Part shown: in pieces, positions 20,901 through 35,900 of the stretch
How positions within the stretch are numbered: the stretch's first letter is position 1
Layout of the letters: the number at the start of each line of letters is the position of its first letter
Origin: Apostichopus parvimensis
Lineage: Eukaryota > Echinodermata > Holothuroidea > Aspidochirotida > Stichopodidae
Direction of reading: 5' to 3'
Length of the DNA: 41,679 bases
Assembly (NCBI GenBank): GCA_000934455.1
Contig: KN882872.1
Location: 135,048-176,726 of the forward strand
Translations under genes and position numbers: made by a program
The notes under the pieces: generated by a model
Database searches by the model: none
What the model saw: the letters and a program-made list of their open reading frames with translations, nothing else
Told to the model about the DNA's origin: nothing

Positions 20901-23900
20901 TGGTAGCACTAAAGAAAACAGTATACTACATAAAGATAAATCTCAAATAATAATAAATAAATAAATAAAAAATATGAATTAGCTTTATAAAAGAGAAAGC
21001 TTTTTGTCTTCTTTTGTTGTTGTTGTTATTATTGCCACTTTTCTTGATAATTCCCAACTAATTTTCTTTCCTTGGTCGTTCCATACAGACGCATCTCTCA
21101 GACTGGTGGAGACGGCGAGAAGTAAATTTTGTTCCTTCTTACCTGGAATCAGCATGTCCTTGTGTCGTGTGATTCAAGGAGATCCTAAACAAGGTCAGGT
21201 AAGGTCAGGTTACATTGAATTGAAGTCAAAGGTTGTAGGTTCAGGTTTGGGATTGGACAGTCCCAAAAAGAGTTTATCATCAAAGAATGGGTCCCATGTA
21301 AAGGTCAGAGGTTATAGAGTAATGTATTTAGAGGCAGGCAACTTGACAAGAAATTTCTTCCAAGTTCACTTTAAGCATTGCTCTTTCACTTTGAATCTCT
21401 AGTCCGGTTTAGATTTTCTGGCAGGTTGTTTAAAGTTTACTGCATATTATAGGGAGATATACCCCTTGTGCAGTCTGTTCAGTTTAACTATGGCATCGTG
21501 CTAATGTGAATTTCTTTACATTTCTATTTCATGTCTGATAATATTATCCAATTCTGCATTGATGGTCTTTCTGATAGAATTTAACCAAGGTGAGTGCTTT
21601 TTCTTTGCCATTATTTGATTTACTCCTAACAAGAATAAATATATTGTTTCGTTCACCCCGCCCCAGCAAAATTTACTTCCGATGTATTTGATTTTGTGTA
21701 TTGTTTTTTTAGCAATTTCCATTGCAATTGAGACTTTAATGGTGTAATGCATATCATTGTTTACATACAAACTGTGCCTGAACGACTTGGACTCGATGAG
21801 TATGATGACCGTTTGTCGAAGCATTTGGATTTGTGTTTGACAAATTACGTATTTTCGTGAAATGTAAATAAGCGACCCTTGACCTTTGCACAAAACTGTT
21901 GACTTCTTTCATGCGTCTTACTTAGCTTTATTTCTTTCACTTATACAATGTTGCTTTTCATGAGCTTTTGGCTTTGATTTAATAGGTTGCCATAGCAACA
22001 TGGGTCCAGGCAGTCACATGGATCATGTCAGATGCCATACCTCCAGAAAAGCAAGAAGGGAGTGGTTCAGAAGTGAAGGCTCCTCCCACCACTAAAGATC
22101 CAAGTTCATTGGTTGTTAACAGAACTGCAGATTGGCTGGAAAATACTGCAAAGAAATTGTGCATTCTGATTGGTCAGATTTGCAAACAGAAAACTAACAG
22201 TAGCTGGCAAGTAAGACTGGGATTGGTCCACTTTGCTACCAAATTATTGGTCACTTGTAAAAGGTGAGGTCATGATATGGATTTAGATTTACATAAAACA
22301 TTCACTACATGAAAAGTTTTAATGGTCGTCTGGTTGTCCGAGACTGCCAAATTTCTGTTCAGACAACCAAAATCAGCTGTGGAGGTTGTCTGGCAGATGA
22401 CTACTTGTTACTTGTTACTAGTAACCCCAAATAGGTAACATGATAAAATAGTATCATCCCCAAAGCTGGTGTTCTATTCACCAAACCTACACATCTCTCA
22501 TACAGTGTACATCTTGGATTGTTATTTTGCTACAGTTTTTGGGGGCAATGAAGTTACTGTCGGCCAACTACAATGTTAGGCATGGTTGTCTGATGGACAA
22601 CCAAACAAATTGCCCTGTGATAAATCTTTTTTTTTATGGACCTGATTAAGCTATTGTTTGGGCATGAAAGGTGCTTTTTAACAAGGTCACCATGGTGATA
22701 CATCAAGTGTAACATGCTCCTTCCAAAGGGAAGAGATGCTACACATAATCCTGTTTCAAGCTCGACTTAAATATTGATCTATACTGTGTACCTGAAAAGA
22801 ACAGACACTGAATATGATCCTTGCCAAAAGGTGAAAAAAATGTGTTTTCTTGTTTCTAGACTGCCTGTTTGTTTACAAGATAATTACAATTGACTAAACT
22901 AATCATAATTTTAATCATCCAAATGTAGTTAGTCTGTAAATATAGAATTAATTCAGCTCCAGCAAATTGTCCGGAGAAAATATCATACCTTTTTAAGGAA
23001 AGTTTGCTCAAGATAAAATAGAGCCTGGGGCACGAAAACCAGACAACTCGATCCTTCCTCAAACCCCAGTCACTCTTAAATGGAAGCTGTAACCTTGCGA
23101 TCGTGACTGTGTTACCTCAAGACTATATCACGAGTCCCTTCAAAGGGGAACATGCACTACACATGATCTTCGGTTGGTGACTGATCTACTGCATGTGTAT
23201 TGCATATCTGAACTGAAAAGAACAGAATACTTTTTAAGAAATATCACCCAGGAAAGAACCTGGGCACGAAAACCAAACTACTGAACGACTGATCCGCTCT
23301 CAACCCCAGTCCCCTTGCATCGGGACTGCACTTGTGATCATCGTCGGGTGTGTATCACCATTCCCCTCGAAAGGGAACAGATACTACACATGATCTTAGC
23401 AAAAAGGCCGAGATGAAAAGTGACCCAAGATGGAGCCTGGACATGAAAAACCAAACAACTGTAATTAACATTACTTCTATAACAGGTCAATTATTACATA
23501 TGAAACCTATTCTTGTATATTATTCTTTTATACACTTACATATAGGAATCTTTCTGGCAGTAACGGAGGTCTCCTTTCCCTGCTGGTTGGTCTCTTGGCA
23601 GACGATTGGCCGGATGTAGCCAAGGCTAGCCTAGAAGGACTGAAGGAGTTCAAAGATAGGCATATGGCATCGGATGATAATAAACTTGTGGAGGTCTTAG
23701 AGGAGAACATTTATGCCACGATGACCGCCTTACCTAGGCAGATGAGATCCTCTGGTGAGTGACTTACGGTTTATTATATTTGCATCTCATGAATATTCAA
23801 ACCCACAGGATATTTCCAGTTGGGACAATTTTTTATATACTGTACTGTCATGTCCTGCTTCAGAGCACTGGTACTGTCAGTATGAGCAGTATGAATATCA

Positions 23901-26900
23901 TGTTTCTATCAGATCAAGGTTAGGAACTGTTTGTACTGTCAATAGCAGTGCTTTGAGAGCATGATATTGGAGTACAGTTTAGGGAGGTATTAGCATTAGA
24001 AAATTGTCCTAACTGGCTGTATTCAAGCATTTTCTGAAGGTTTTGGGTTACCTGACCAGAATGGAATCTTTACTTACTTCCCTGCAATAGAACGATATTG
24101 TTTGATTACATTTTAACGATTCAACTCCATCTTAATGAAATTGGAAGGTATTTTTCCGATGTTAAAAAAATTTGATGTAAGTTTTGTAAGAAAAGTTTTA
24201 AGAATTATCTTTTTTTCTTTGTTACAGATGATGATCAAAAGTTGGCGACCCTTAATCTGGTGCAAGGATATCTATCACTTCTGGGTAAGCTGAATTGATT
24301 ATTGAACAATTATCCTCATGCTATTTGATAATGAAAAGTATGGTTTAGGTGAAAATTTGATCTATTCGTTTTAATCCCATAATAACAGTGTATTAGCTGG
24401 ATATTTAGTTTGAGATATGTTACAGCACTCTACAAATTCTTTGAAGAACTGCAAATAGGATAGATCATGCGCATTGGGACTGAGAGCCGTAACTATGACA
24501 CTGTTCGGACCGATACAACAGCGCCCTCTGTAATTATTACTGATCAAAAAGTGTCCATGTGACAAAATGCATTCTTACTTTGAATAATTACTGGATAGGT
24601 TTGGTAAAAGCATTGACCAGGTGCAAAAAGCGTTAAAATTCTCTTGCATAACCTATTCATCATAGTTATAATAGAGTTAGTTCTTTCACTTAGTAAATTC
24701 ACTAAGTAATATGAAATGATGCCTGGTATTGGTTCCAAACAAGGTCATAAGTGTTGCTTTCCCCATTTTCAAGGTGTCATGATATCCATCAACATGGAGT
24801 ACGTGGTTCCATTCCATACATACCAGAAAATATATCCTCTTCTCATTATTCTTGTATAAATAGTTAAAAAATGATTCAAAGTAATGAACATAATTGATTT
24901 CATTCGCAGGTCCAAAGATGAATCAGATGCTACGATCCAGCAGTCATCTGCAACGATTTTCGATGGGTCTGCTCCAGGTTCTGGAATTTGAGGTGAAGGA
25001 GACAGTTTTAATGGAAGATGCATCTCCGATTCATCAAGGTTTGTTTCGTTGGAATAAACTCTGTTAACTTGCTTCTTTATTTTAAACAGTTGGCCGAGTT
25101 CCTAAAGCTTTCCATATGGGACCTACGCGTCTTTTGCTTAAATGACTACTTTTTGTACCATTTGCAGTCTGCAAAGATTTTCTTCTAAAAATGTTTCAAT
25201 AGCTGCAGGTAATTTCTGTAATTTCTTTGTTCCAGAGGTAAAACATACAAAGCTGTGCTTGGATGTATCTGTTATTAAAGTTCTTGTTTGGTAAAGTCAA
25301 AATAAAGAGGTTGGTTCTGGTAGTAACAGTGAGGTTGGTCAATACGTGTTCTTAAAGTATTGCAACAAATTCCCTATCACTAGATGTTGTCATTCTGTTT
25401 GTTTGATGGAAATATCTCTTCTATGCAAACTGGTCACAAGCCATTGACCTTTTGTCAGCAATATGGCCTAGACTAGTGGTTAGTCGTTTGCTGTAACCAG
25501 GGTGACTTATTTTACCATCTAGAACAGGGGTTCATAATAGGTGGCCTATGGGCCAAATATGAAACAAAAGAATGATGGTCCACTGATCACAGATGAAGGC
25601 CTACCCAGTCTATTGCCCAGTTCAGCTACAGTGAGACTTTGCTTCTCTGCCGGCCTTTCACACCTCTCTGGCCCACATAGAAATTCAATTGAGAGACATT
25701 GAAGAAATTGGAAAGCTGACGACATAAAACACTATGGTAGCTCTTAACAACCATCATGTGGAATTTATAAGTACACCACGAACCCCTCAATAGCCACTTT
25801 ATAGCATTAAGTGATGTATGCAATTTGTCATTTTCATTTGTGACATTTTTTCAAATCACGCTACTAGCAACTGAACCATTGTGATATCTTCTTTATTACA
25901 GATTTAGAAACGAGTATGACACCCAGTGGAAACCTATTCAAAAACTTCAAGAACTTCTCTAATGAGAAAATACTATCAGCAATACACAAGATATGCAACT
26001 TGTTAGGCTACTATGGTAAGTAATGATAGGATAGGATTGTGATGTGTAACAAGCATATTCTGTACAACACTGGTTATGTTGATACTATGTTAAGGTCTGT
26101 AAGGATGTGATAGTGTTGTGTGTCAGTACAATATGGAGTTGTTTACAACACTGGTTAAGGTTATACTATGTTAAGGTCTGTAAGGATGTGATAGTGTTGT
26201 GTAGTCAGAACAATATTGAGTTGTTTACAACACTGGTTAAAGTGATACTATGTTGAGCTAGCTCTGTTAAGCTTTAGTTGTGCTGGGTAGTCAGAACATT
26301 ATGAAGTAACCACTTGTCAAGGGACTAGTATGCTAGAATATGACGTGTCCTGGTAACTATTCAAAATTCACCTCCCACAATTACTGGTTCCTCTCTGTCA
26401 ATCTGCCACCTAGATTTCCCTTGCTAGATATATTTCATACCTAACTTGTGGCATAGACATTGAGGTGACACATCTGCTGTATATAGTTTACAAAAAAGTT
26501 GTACAAATTGCACTGCAAGGGTGTTTTGGCACATGCTATTTCATTTTCTCATACAGACCCTGTAGTTTAATGATTAGTAACAAATACTGTAAATATATCG
26601 TCCATCAATATCAATATAACAAAATTCTAATTCGTCTTATCCATCATACAGTGATACCCCAAGTGTTCAATGCTTTCTGTAAGCAAGCCCCAACAGATTA
26701 GAAATTGACATTTTTTTGAGTTATGACCCGTGATAACCCACCCTCTCTCACCCCACCCCTCTAATTGCTTCCACTGTACTTCCGGTGACCTTTAAAAAGG
26801 TGGCGATAATAATATCTTTTTCATGAAGCGTATATAGGAGTGTTAGCTCAGTGGTTAACGCCGGTGTCTTCCAATCATAAGGTCCCGAGTTCGAGTCACT

Positions 26901-29900
26901 CCCAGATTAATGTATGTCGTCCAGTTACAGAGTTGTTGACAATTGACAATTCATAATCATGGACGTTAAATATGAATCTAAGAGACTGACCTCGGTCAGC
27001 TTGCGGCTTTGATAAGCCAATGAGGCTTCTTCGCGAGTTCCTGCTTGCAGGAGGATCTACTGTAACATACATACATACATACAAGTGTGTACTACAATTT
27101 TTTCATCATTCTGAATGTCCCAATGTCTTTCTACTCACAGGGGATGTCATGTTGCTTGTGGATCACTTCTTGGACATCTACAGGCACTCTGACCTCCACT
27201 GTAAGCAAGCTTGTCTGGTCTTGAACCACATCCTAAGAGGTGCTCTGATTGTCCAGCCCTCGGAATTATTAGAGCAACAGGAATCACCGGATAGGGAGAC
27301 ACTAGAAACTGCCGTTGAGTAAGTCAGAGACCTCGTTATGGTCTGAAGAAATGCCCGTTGGGGTTGATACAGTAGCATGTTATAGGTTTATGCTGATGAC
27401 AGACAGTGTGGTCCATAGAACAAGGATCTTGAGAAGAATAATATATTAGAATATATTCTACACCCTTTTTTTCCAATCTGCCTTTGAATATAAAGTTGTT
27501 GTTACTGACTTCATATATGGTTGCTTTACGGTGAATTCACTTTGCTAGATAAAACCATTCGTTACTCTAGAAAGAGATTGCAGTAGATGATCAGTTTATG
27601 TCATCATGGCACATAGTTTGATCAATTTGTAAATGGTTTGAAAAAATTGTTACTTCTCCATGTGAATAAATAATACATAAGGAAAACGAGAATTTGTGTG
27701 AGCAAATCATTGCAGTGAAAAATTAGTTGGGTAAGGGGGCAGCCATGCCCCACCCCATTGTGTTGGAAGCCCTGTGTATGGTGGTAGTACTAGAGGCCAT
27801 TTCAGTCATACCAACTCTAGCAGTGTTGATGGTAAAATTACATATTAAATATTGATAGAGAATTGTTAGTGGTAATTGCAGTCATACTATGTTTAGAGTC
27901 AGCTTTGGTAAAAAAGTGAAATTAAGGAAGAAAAGTGCATATGTGTTTCCTCAATTCTCATTTTTGAAATCTACATTTTGCTACTAATGCTTTGACTGGT
28001 AGAGCTTGCAACCTTTACAATGGAATGCTAAACCATGTTAGTATAGACTTCATATTGTACAGTATATATATGCAAAGTGGATAAAAAATTGGTAACTTGG
28101 AATTATGATTCTTCTTTAATTCTTTATATAGGATGATTATAGATGAGTATCTCTCCGAAGCCAACTGGTCTCTTCCGACCTCTGTTAATGGTTCTGGATT
28201 AAAGACGTCGGATAAGTTGGTTCTGCCTCAGAAAGATGTAACTTCCGTGATGACCCTTCAAAGGATACAGAACAACACTCTCTTAACCTGTCTTATGTTG
28301 GATGGAATCAGTGCATGTGCTCTGGTATTAAGATTTCGCACTAATTGTCTAAACTAGATGATAACAATTTCAGAATAGGAGCTAAATTCTTGTGAACCGT
28401 TCAAAAAAAAAAATGAGAAAGCAAGGAAAGAAAACAAATTTTAATATATCTTCAGTGTCAATCATTCATAATTTGCATATATAATGTTTTCATTCCCATG
28501 CTACGATGTATCTAGTTTTAAATACCAAGGAAAAGGAGGTGGTGGGGTGGGGGTGGAGAGACCATGGGTGGGATAAGTGCAATTTTTGGAATTACCAACC
28601 AACAGTATTGGTATCTAAGAGACATTCTCTATTTATATTTCCTTTTTTCAGGTTCTTGGTCCTGCTTTTGACCAGTTTCTCATTCGATGTTTGTATCCTC
28701 TCTTGGAGAAATTGGCTGCTGACAAGACTGTAATCAGGTAGGAGCTTGCTAATGTATATTCATTAATGATGTTCTTTCATATGTAAAGCACAAAGAATGC
28801 ACTTCACCCTATTATCGCAGTTCAGCTTAATTGTGAGGTTACAGAAGTAAGAAAATGCAGTTCCATGCAAAAACCAAGCATTTCCTTGGCGTATATATAC
28901 TTCCCGAACGAGAGCATTTTCCTATGGATATGTAACAAGGCCCCACCCATCAAGGTTCAACAAATATGCAACACATAATAAAGACAACACTGGATTTAAG
29001 GCTCTCTGCCAATATAATTGTTCAAAAGCCAACTTGAAATAAAAAAGGAATGTAGCTAATCTACTCTCCGGCCTTAATGTAAATTACAAATAGTGGAAGC
29101 AAAATCAACTTACATAGTAAAGTAGACCTTAGAGTACACCTCCTCACACCCTGGTAGCCAGGACAGCTATAAACTAAACTCAACAGAATCAATGCTGACT
29201 CTGTCCATAGCAGCTAGTAATGAAACAATATATATAAAGGAACAGCTGTGTGGTTGGGGTGTGGAGCAATGGAAAGGACTGGAGATGGAATGTTATGAAT
29301 TGTTAGTCAAATGAGGATTAGCATGAGATGAGGATTAGTGGCATGACTTAACTACTGTAGAATAAAGAGATTAAATGAGATGGAATGGTTTAGGGATTTA
29401 CTGGAGATGAATGAATGATTGGTAAGTTAAAGGTATTTGCTAGGGTACGTGTCGATAATTGGGTGGAATTTGATGAATTTGTGGGTATGGATAAATGGGA
29501 GGAATTTGATTAATTCACCCGAATATTTATGATAGATGTATGTGAATGTATAACAAGTGAATATATACAGTCCAGTGAATTTGATAGCATCTAATGAATA
29601 TTCATTAAGTCTTTCATATTCATCAATTGATAAGACTAATCAGGTAAAAGAATTGATGATAAGTATTTAATATTCATCAAGAAATGGGATGGGATGAGTT
29701 TGCAACTTATTTGTTAGGCTATAACCAAAAGAACACACTTCACCTTGCATAAAGAACATTTCCCTTAAAGAATTTTTGCAAGGAGATGATTGGGTGGAAT
29801 TTGAAAGCATCTACTGAATATTCATAAATATTCTCATATTCATCTAAAAAACTACTTTAGTAACTATCACAGATAAAACTTTATCCAGTCAGGTAAAAAA

Positions 29901-32900
29901 AATCGCTGACAACTATTTGATATCCATCAAAGATGGGGAAATAGTTTTAATAATTTGCAGCTGCATTAGAACGTCAAGATTATTTTAGCTACAACGGTTG
30001 TTGCTTAACGTTCCAATCTTGATCTCCTTATATCTGTTCCAGGCAAACTGCTTTCCAGACTCTGCATAACACGGCCACTTCATGTGGATACAGGTAAGTT
30101 TGAACTGGATTTCAACAGAATTTCTTTTAGGGCAAACATTAAACAAAGATTAAATTTTTCTTTTCTTCCCTGTATTTTCTTTAAAAATTTATTACGGCAT
30201 ACAACCAGTTGTGTCTTTCATATTAACTTCAGAGGTCATTTAAACTTTGTGACAAGTATAATTTCTATAGAACTATGTTTGGTTCAACGTCTGATGATGT
30301 TGTGTTTCTTTCCAGCTCAATCGCTGACCTTTTATCGAATAATGCAGATTATCTGGTGGATGAGATATCTCATAGACTCCGCCATCTAGCTTGGAATCAT
30401 CACGCCCCTCATGTGCTGAGAGTCACAGTGGAACAATGGTGAGTATCTCCAGGGAGTTGTCTTTCAGAAGTGGATCCAGGGAGGGGGGGCATGGGGGTGT
30501 ACAACCCATCCTCCCCTCCTCCCTCTCTTTTCAGTCCCACACAAAAAGATTAAGTAGTTGTTAGCACAACCTTACATGTAGGCCTAATTTATAGCCTCAT
30601 TTATAGCCTAATTTATGGCCTAATTTATGGCCAAGTATGCCTCAAAATGCAGCATTTCGTGTCTAACAGACTTAACATCGTCTATTAAAGGGAAACTCTC
30701 ATTGATCAAAGTGTTGATCCTCTTTGTTTCTCCCTAACTTCCCTGATATTTCAAACTAGGTATCATTTGGTATTTTGGTCCCAGTGAAGGGACATACGAG
30801 ATGCAGAATTATTTTGTGTTAGTACTGTAACACAACATCACAGAAGATTTCCATGTTTATGCATGCTGTCAGATTTAGTGAAAGACTGCTGCAACTCTCA
30901 TATTTAATTCTATTGTCAAGATCTATAAACTACCAAAGTTCAGTAGCTCCACAAGAAAAATATACCAATTAGTTGTGATGCTATGGTTGCAAAGTAAATC
31001 TACATGTTGTATGTCCCTTCAAGGCTACCTTATGATGTTCATTGGAAGAAATGATTTTCAACTACCGTAGAGTTAATTTATCGTGGATATATATTAAAGA
31101 GTTCTAAAAGATGGTTCTTACCATAACAGTTTGAATGCCTAAATGTAACATGTCTGCTAGCTTCTCTATTATATTAATCTTTGTTGTTTTCATTGGTTCC
31201 TAGCGATGCTAAGATGTTGCCACTCCTTGAAGACACGATTGAGGAGGTAAATTTAAATAATAATTATTGTAATTCTGATACATGACTTAATTAATTTAGA
31301 ATTCTAAATGTATATTAAGTGCACTATTGTCTGGTTGCAAAAGCACAACTTGAGTAATTTAAATGTTTAAGAACTTTATATAAATTCTTCAGCTTTATTG
31401 ATTCATGAAGAAAATAAAAAAGAGCAAATAGAATTGTTGGCTAGAATATGATTAGAATCAGTGGTAATAGTGGCTAGGAAGTAATCGCCACCAACCAAAG
31501 GCTGAGTTTATAGCTCAGTTGATGGAGTGCCGGGGACTGTTAACCCTGAGGTCCCTGGTGCAAATTCCTTTCTAAAACTTCCCAATCATATTTCCATTGT
31601 TCATGCACTTACATATTTGTGATCGTAAATTGCTGTTTTGGGTAAGTTTCTAATGCTGTAACCTACCCTAGACATCTATTCACTCTTCTCCTATAAATTG
31701 TCTTTCCAATGTCTCTCTCTCTTGTTTGGCAGATCCTTTGGAGTCTGGATAACCATTACTCCCTGGATATTTCATCGTTCATAGCTCTCCTACAGACGGT
31801 CGCAAGTGCAATATTGAAATGGTTTCCGGCTGAAATTGTACGTAGCATTTACATTTGTTTCCCAAGAGCTTACAGTATTAACCTTGACGCATAGATAACT
31901 GACATATGTCCAAGATTTGTGAAAGACAATCTTACAGTGCAGCTTGCAATAGAATACCAATTTTAGTCTCTTTCAAACATTATCTTCTCAGCATGGAACG
32001 TGAATCATCCAATCGGAACAGACCTCATGGGGGTGGTCAGCATTGTTATCTAATATGCTACAACGTCATATAAAAGCCCCAACATGGTCAAACGTCACAA
32101 AGCACTTCATTAATACTTTCATGCCATAAATTCAGCATTTCACCTGACTGAGGTATTTAGTTATGTAAGTTATTACATTTCCAAAAAAATGTTCTCTGAA
32201 TATGGTCAAACTGTTAAAGTTCAACAAATGTCCCTTATCCCTCAGCAGTCTGAGACAAACAGCTCAGATCAGGGAAACTCAGTCAGTGCTCCCTCGGTGT
32301 TAATTGAAGAAAGCGACAACGAGGCTGAAAGGTCAAAGGTCACATCAATGGATGAAATTCAAGAGTTCTTTCTGGATCACCTCAGGAATAAGAGACTGGC
32401 CGAAGGACACATGGAAGAGGAAGAAGATATGACGCAGGACGGAGATGGAGTCGAGGATAATGAAGAGGCAGAGTTCACTCCAGATAAGGAGAGAGATTTA
32501 CCTCTGCACGTTAAGATCATCATAAAGGTAAATACGTCTGTATCTTTTAAAGACGATGACATTTTATGGACAAAATTAGCCTTTGTTTAAATCAGCTGAT
32601 TGCTTGAAGTTACTTGTAAATCCTTTGTCCACCAAATGCACTTTGGATAGAAACTGTTTATCAATTAGATAGAAAATAACTGAATTGCAAAATGATATGT
32701 TGCACTTTTTAAAATTTTGCAACATATCTGAAAATGTGACTCAGCTGATAGTATAAACCAATGCAATGTCAACCAGCTTTAATGACCTTACAGAACCCAC
32801 ACGCCTGCAGAGAAATGGTTGAATCCAATCAGTATGCTCATCCATCAATTCTTTCCTTAAAAATATCCCATTTCAAAAATACCTTCCTTTAATATTTTAA

Positions 32901-35900
32901 TTGTTGCTTTTTTAGATTCTTGAGCGATGCAAACACCACATGGCCACCTCGGACCCCAGAATACGGCTTAAGGTCCTATCCACTGTCCAGATTTGCGTTC
33001 AGGCTCTGGCCAATGACACAGGTGATCATTTTATGTCTCAATTCAGGGATGGTCTGAGAAAGAACAAAATTGAGTTCAAAGTTAAACTGTTGTTTCGTTT
33101 TTATTGGAATGGGAAAACATGAGGAGTGCGAAAAGGTGGTCTGATCATGATTACATGAGTGTCCTCAGGGCGACTAGGCTTGCTCCGGGCGTCTCTGAAA
33201 CTTGATAAATGCATAATGGAAAAAATGAGAAGTGCGAAAAGGTGGCCTGATGACATGAGTGTCCTCGGGGGGCCCAAGCTTGCTCCGGGCTTCTCTGTAA
33301 CTATGATAAAGGCATGAAAACAATATTGGAAAGAAATTTCAGTTTTCCGTTGAAGCTTGTCAGATGGAGAATAAATGCACAGTGACTGGGGGTATTGAAG
33401 ACAGTCAACTCCATGTTGTTTTTTTATTTGGAAACATGGACAAACATGTTTCATGTAAACCATAGAATCTTACACTAAAAGTACTAAGGTGACCATAATT
33501 TTTTTAAAGGAAATCTGGTGTTATGATACTGATATTATCCCCCATGTTTAATATCATGGTGGTGTAGTATCTACACTATATGCTTTCAAGGGAAGGCTGG
33601 GATTTTGAGAGCATATCATTGTTTAGTGCTGCTATATTTCAAGGATGATGGTCAAACGCCCACATTTTGTAATAAGTTCCCCAGAACCATCTTTTTTTTT
33701 TTTAATAACAATTATAATAAACTTGAATTTTCTAGGACAATGAAATGATCACGGACAGAACATGAAATCTGAGAAACCCTCTTAGTCTGGGGGGGGGGGC
33801 GGTTCAGGAAATTCCTGAACTGTCCCCAAAAAGCAGGGATGTCTGGTAACCTTACCTTACAATTTTGTACAGTGAACATTGATAACAGCATGATTTGCTA
33901 TCTATATGGTTATACAAATCTATTTACTGTAAGGAAGCTTAAAGGTGCCATCACATAAACACACAAACACCACTTGTGATTGAATTTGGCAATGTAACAT
34001 TTTTGCAAGAATTCCAATAAGAAGGACAGAGCTAATAAACTGTGTAATTGTACATCTCTCTCCGAATTTGTTTTCCTTTGGAGAACATTAGTTTCCTGCA
34101 ACATTTCAACTCATCTGTAGCATGGTACCGTGCTTACTATGGCACTTTTAAGACCCCGTAACGTAATCGTTTAGTTAACCAGTGGATTGTTACTTTCGAC
34201 AGATCAACTCCTGCCAGCAGTCCATAAACTTTGGCCGTCTCTGGTTCCAAGATTTCAAGACGAAGAACCATTAGTGGTCTGCACGGTAAAGCGACATAAT
34301 TCTGAAAACTTAGTTTAAGTTTCATACTGAGATTGATTTTGCTGTTTTACTCTTATATTCGTTCGTGAGAGCACTTCAAGGAATCAGTTGGCAGGGGCAG
34401 ATACTGGACTTTGGTCATCGAAGCTGACCCCAGTAAGGAGGGGGGGGGGGAAATGAAAAATTTCAGTCATGAAATAGTGCATTCTGAAGCACATTTAGGC
34501 TATCAATTAGTTCTATGTGTAGGTCTACATGCAAGGTTGTGGTAATAGCATTTCTTTTAACATTTTGTGTGAGTTTTGAAGATCTCATACTTTTTAACTT
34601 GAACTAATTTTTAAAAGTAATGATTGAAATTTGAAATTGAAACACTCCTTCAGTATAACATATCTCTTTATATTTAATTTTGTCAATGGCACAAGCATCT
34701 CTCATAAATATAATTGTCGTGTTTGCGTAAAACATACGAAAAGAAGTATTACCAACAAATTGATGATAGAATTTATATCGTTAATTCTACTAAAAAGCAA
34801 ATACAATTGATGATAGAATATATATCATTAATGCTACTGAACAGCCAATACATTTGACTCATTTTTGATCTGTTAAGTAGCAATTTCTTGATTCGGAATT
34901 AGAACCCTTCCTTTACGAAAGTAAGTTTTTGAAGTGAAAATAAAGTGGATTTGATAGTGATCTTCTTGTGCTACTTGTAGGCATGTGATACACTCACAAC
35001 TCTAAGCTATTCTTGCGGGGACTTTTTAAGACAAAGGGTGGCAAAGGATGTCCTCCCAAGGCTCATCTCTGTTCTGGAATCTTCTGCGACAACCAGCAGA
35101 AAGGCCGGTCCGGCGTACGGTCACACCGCGGCTCACAAGCTGCAATTGGCGGTTCTTAAATTGATCGGTCCTCTATGCCAACAACTGGACATTGGTGAGA
35201 ACGACCTGAACAATCTCAGCTATGTGTGTTTGGAGTACTTAAGTGCAAGACAACCTGTATCACTACAAGAGGTCAGTTATTAAAGAATAAAACTTAAAGA
35301 CTTATTCTCTTTGAATCACTGTAAAGCTTAAAGGTAATCGTGATAATTTGAAATTACTATTTTGTCTATCATGTGTTGACATTTAATAGTTACAGAGACT
35401 ATTTCCCAGACATGTTTATTTGAAAAAGACTCACATCAATTCTGTTGTAATTACAATGTTTTTTCTTTTCCCTTGTCTACTTACTCAGTGGTTAACTCAG
35501 TGGTTAACGCCGGTGCCTTTCAATCATTAGGTCCCGAGTTTGAGTCACTCCAAGATTAATGTATGTCGTCCAGTTACAGAGTTGTTGACAATTCTTAATC
35601 ATGGATGTTAAAATATGAATCTAAGAGACCGACTTCGGTCAGCTAGCGGCTTTTGATAAGCCAATGATGAGTTCTTGCAGGAGGATCTAAAATACATACA
35701 TACATACTTACTTTTGTTTCTATTCTTACCAGGCTTCCAGGAGGATGATTCCAATCAATTCTATTGTAATTATGTTGTATTTTCTGTCTACTTACTTTTG
35801 TTTTTATTCTTACCAGGCTTCCAGGAGGACGATTCCCATTCTATTGTAATTATGTTTTTTGTTATGTCTACTTACTTTTGTTTCTATTCTTACCAGGCTT

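Noticed and set aside
22321-22625. GGTTGTCTGG / CAGACAACC inverted words in TTI1 intron 6
   Set aside because: Scattered short matches without a single pair of ends; could be a decayed element but cannot be bounded.
25525-25800. hAT-like ends (CAGGGGTTC ... GAACCCCTC)
   Set aside because: Inverted similarity is limited to about nine bases and no target duplication is visible.
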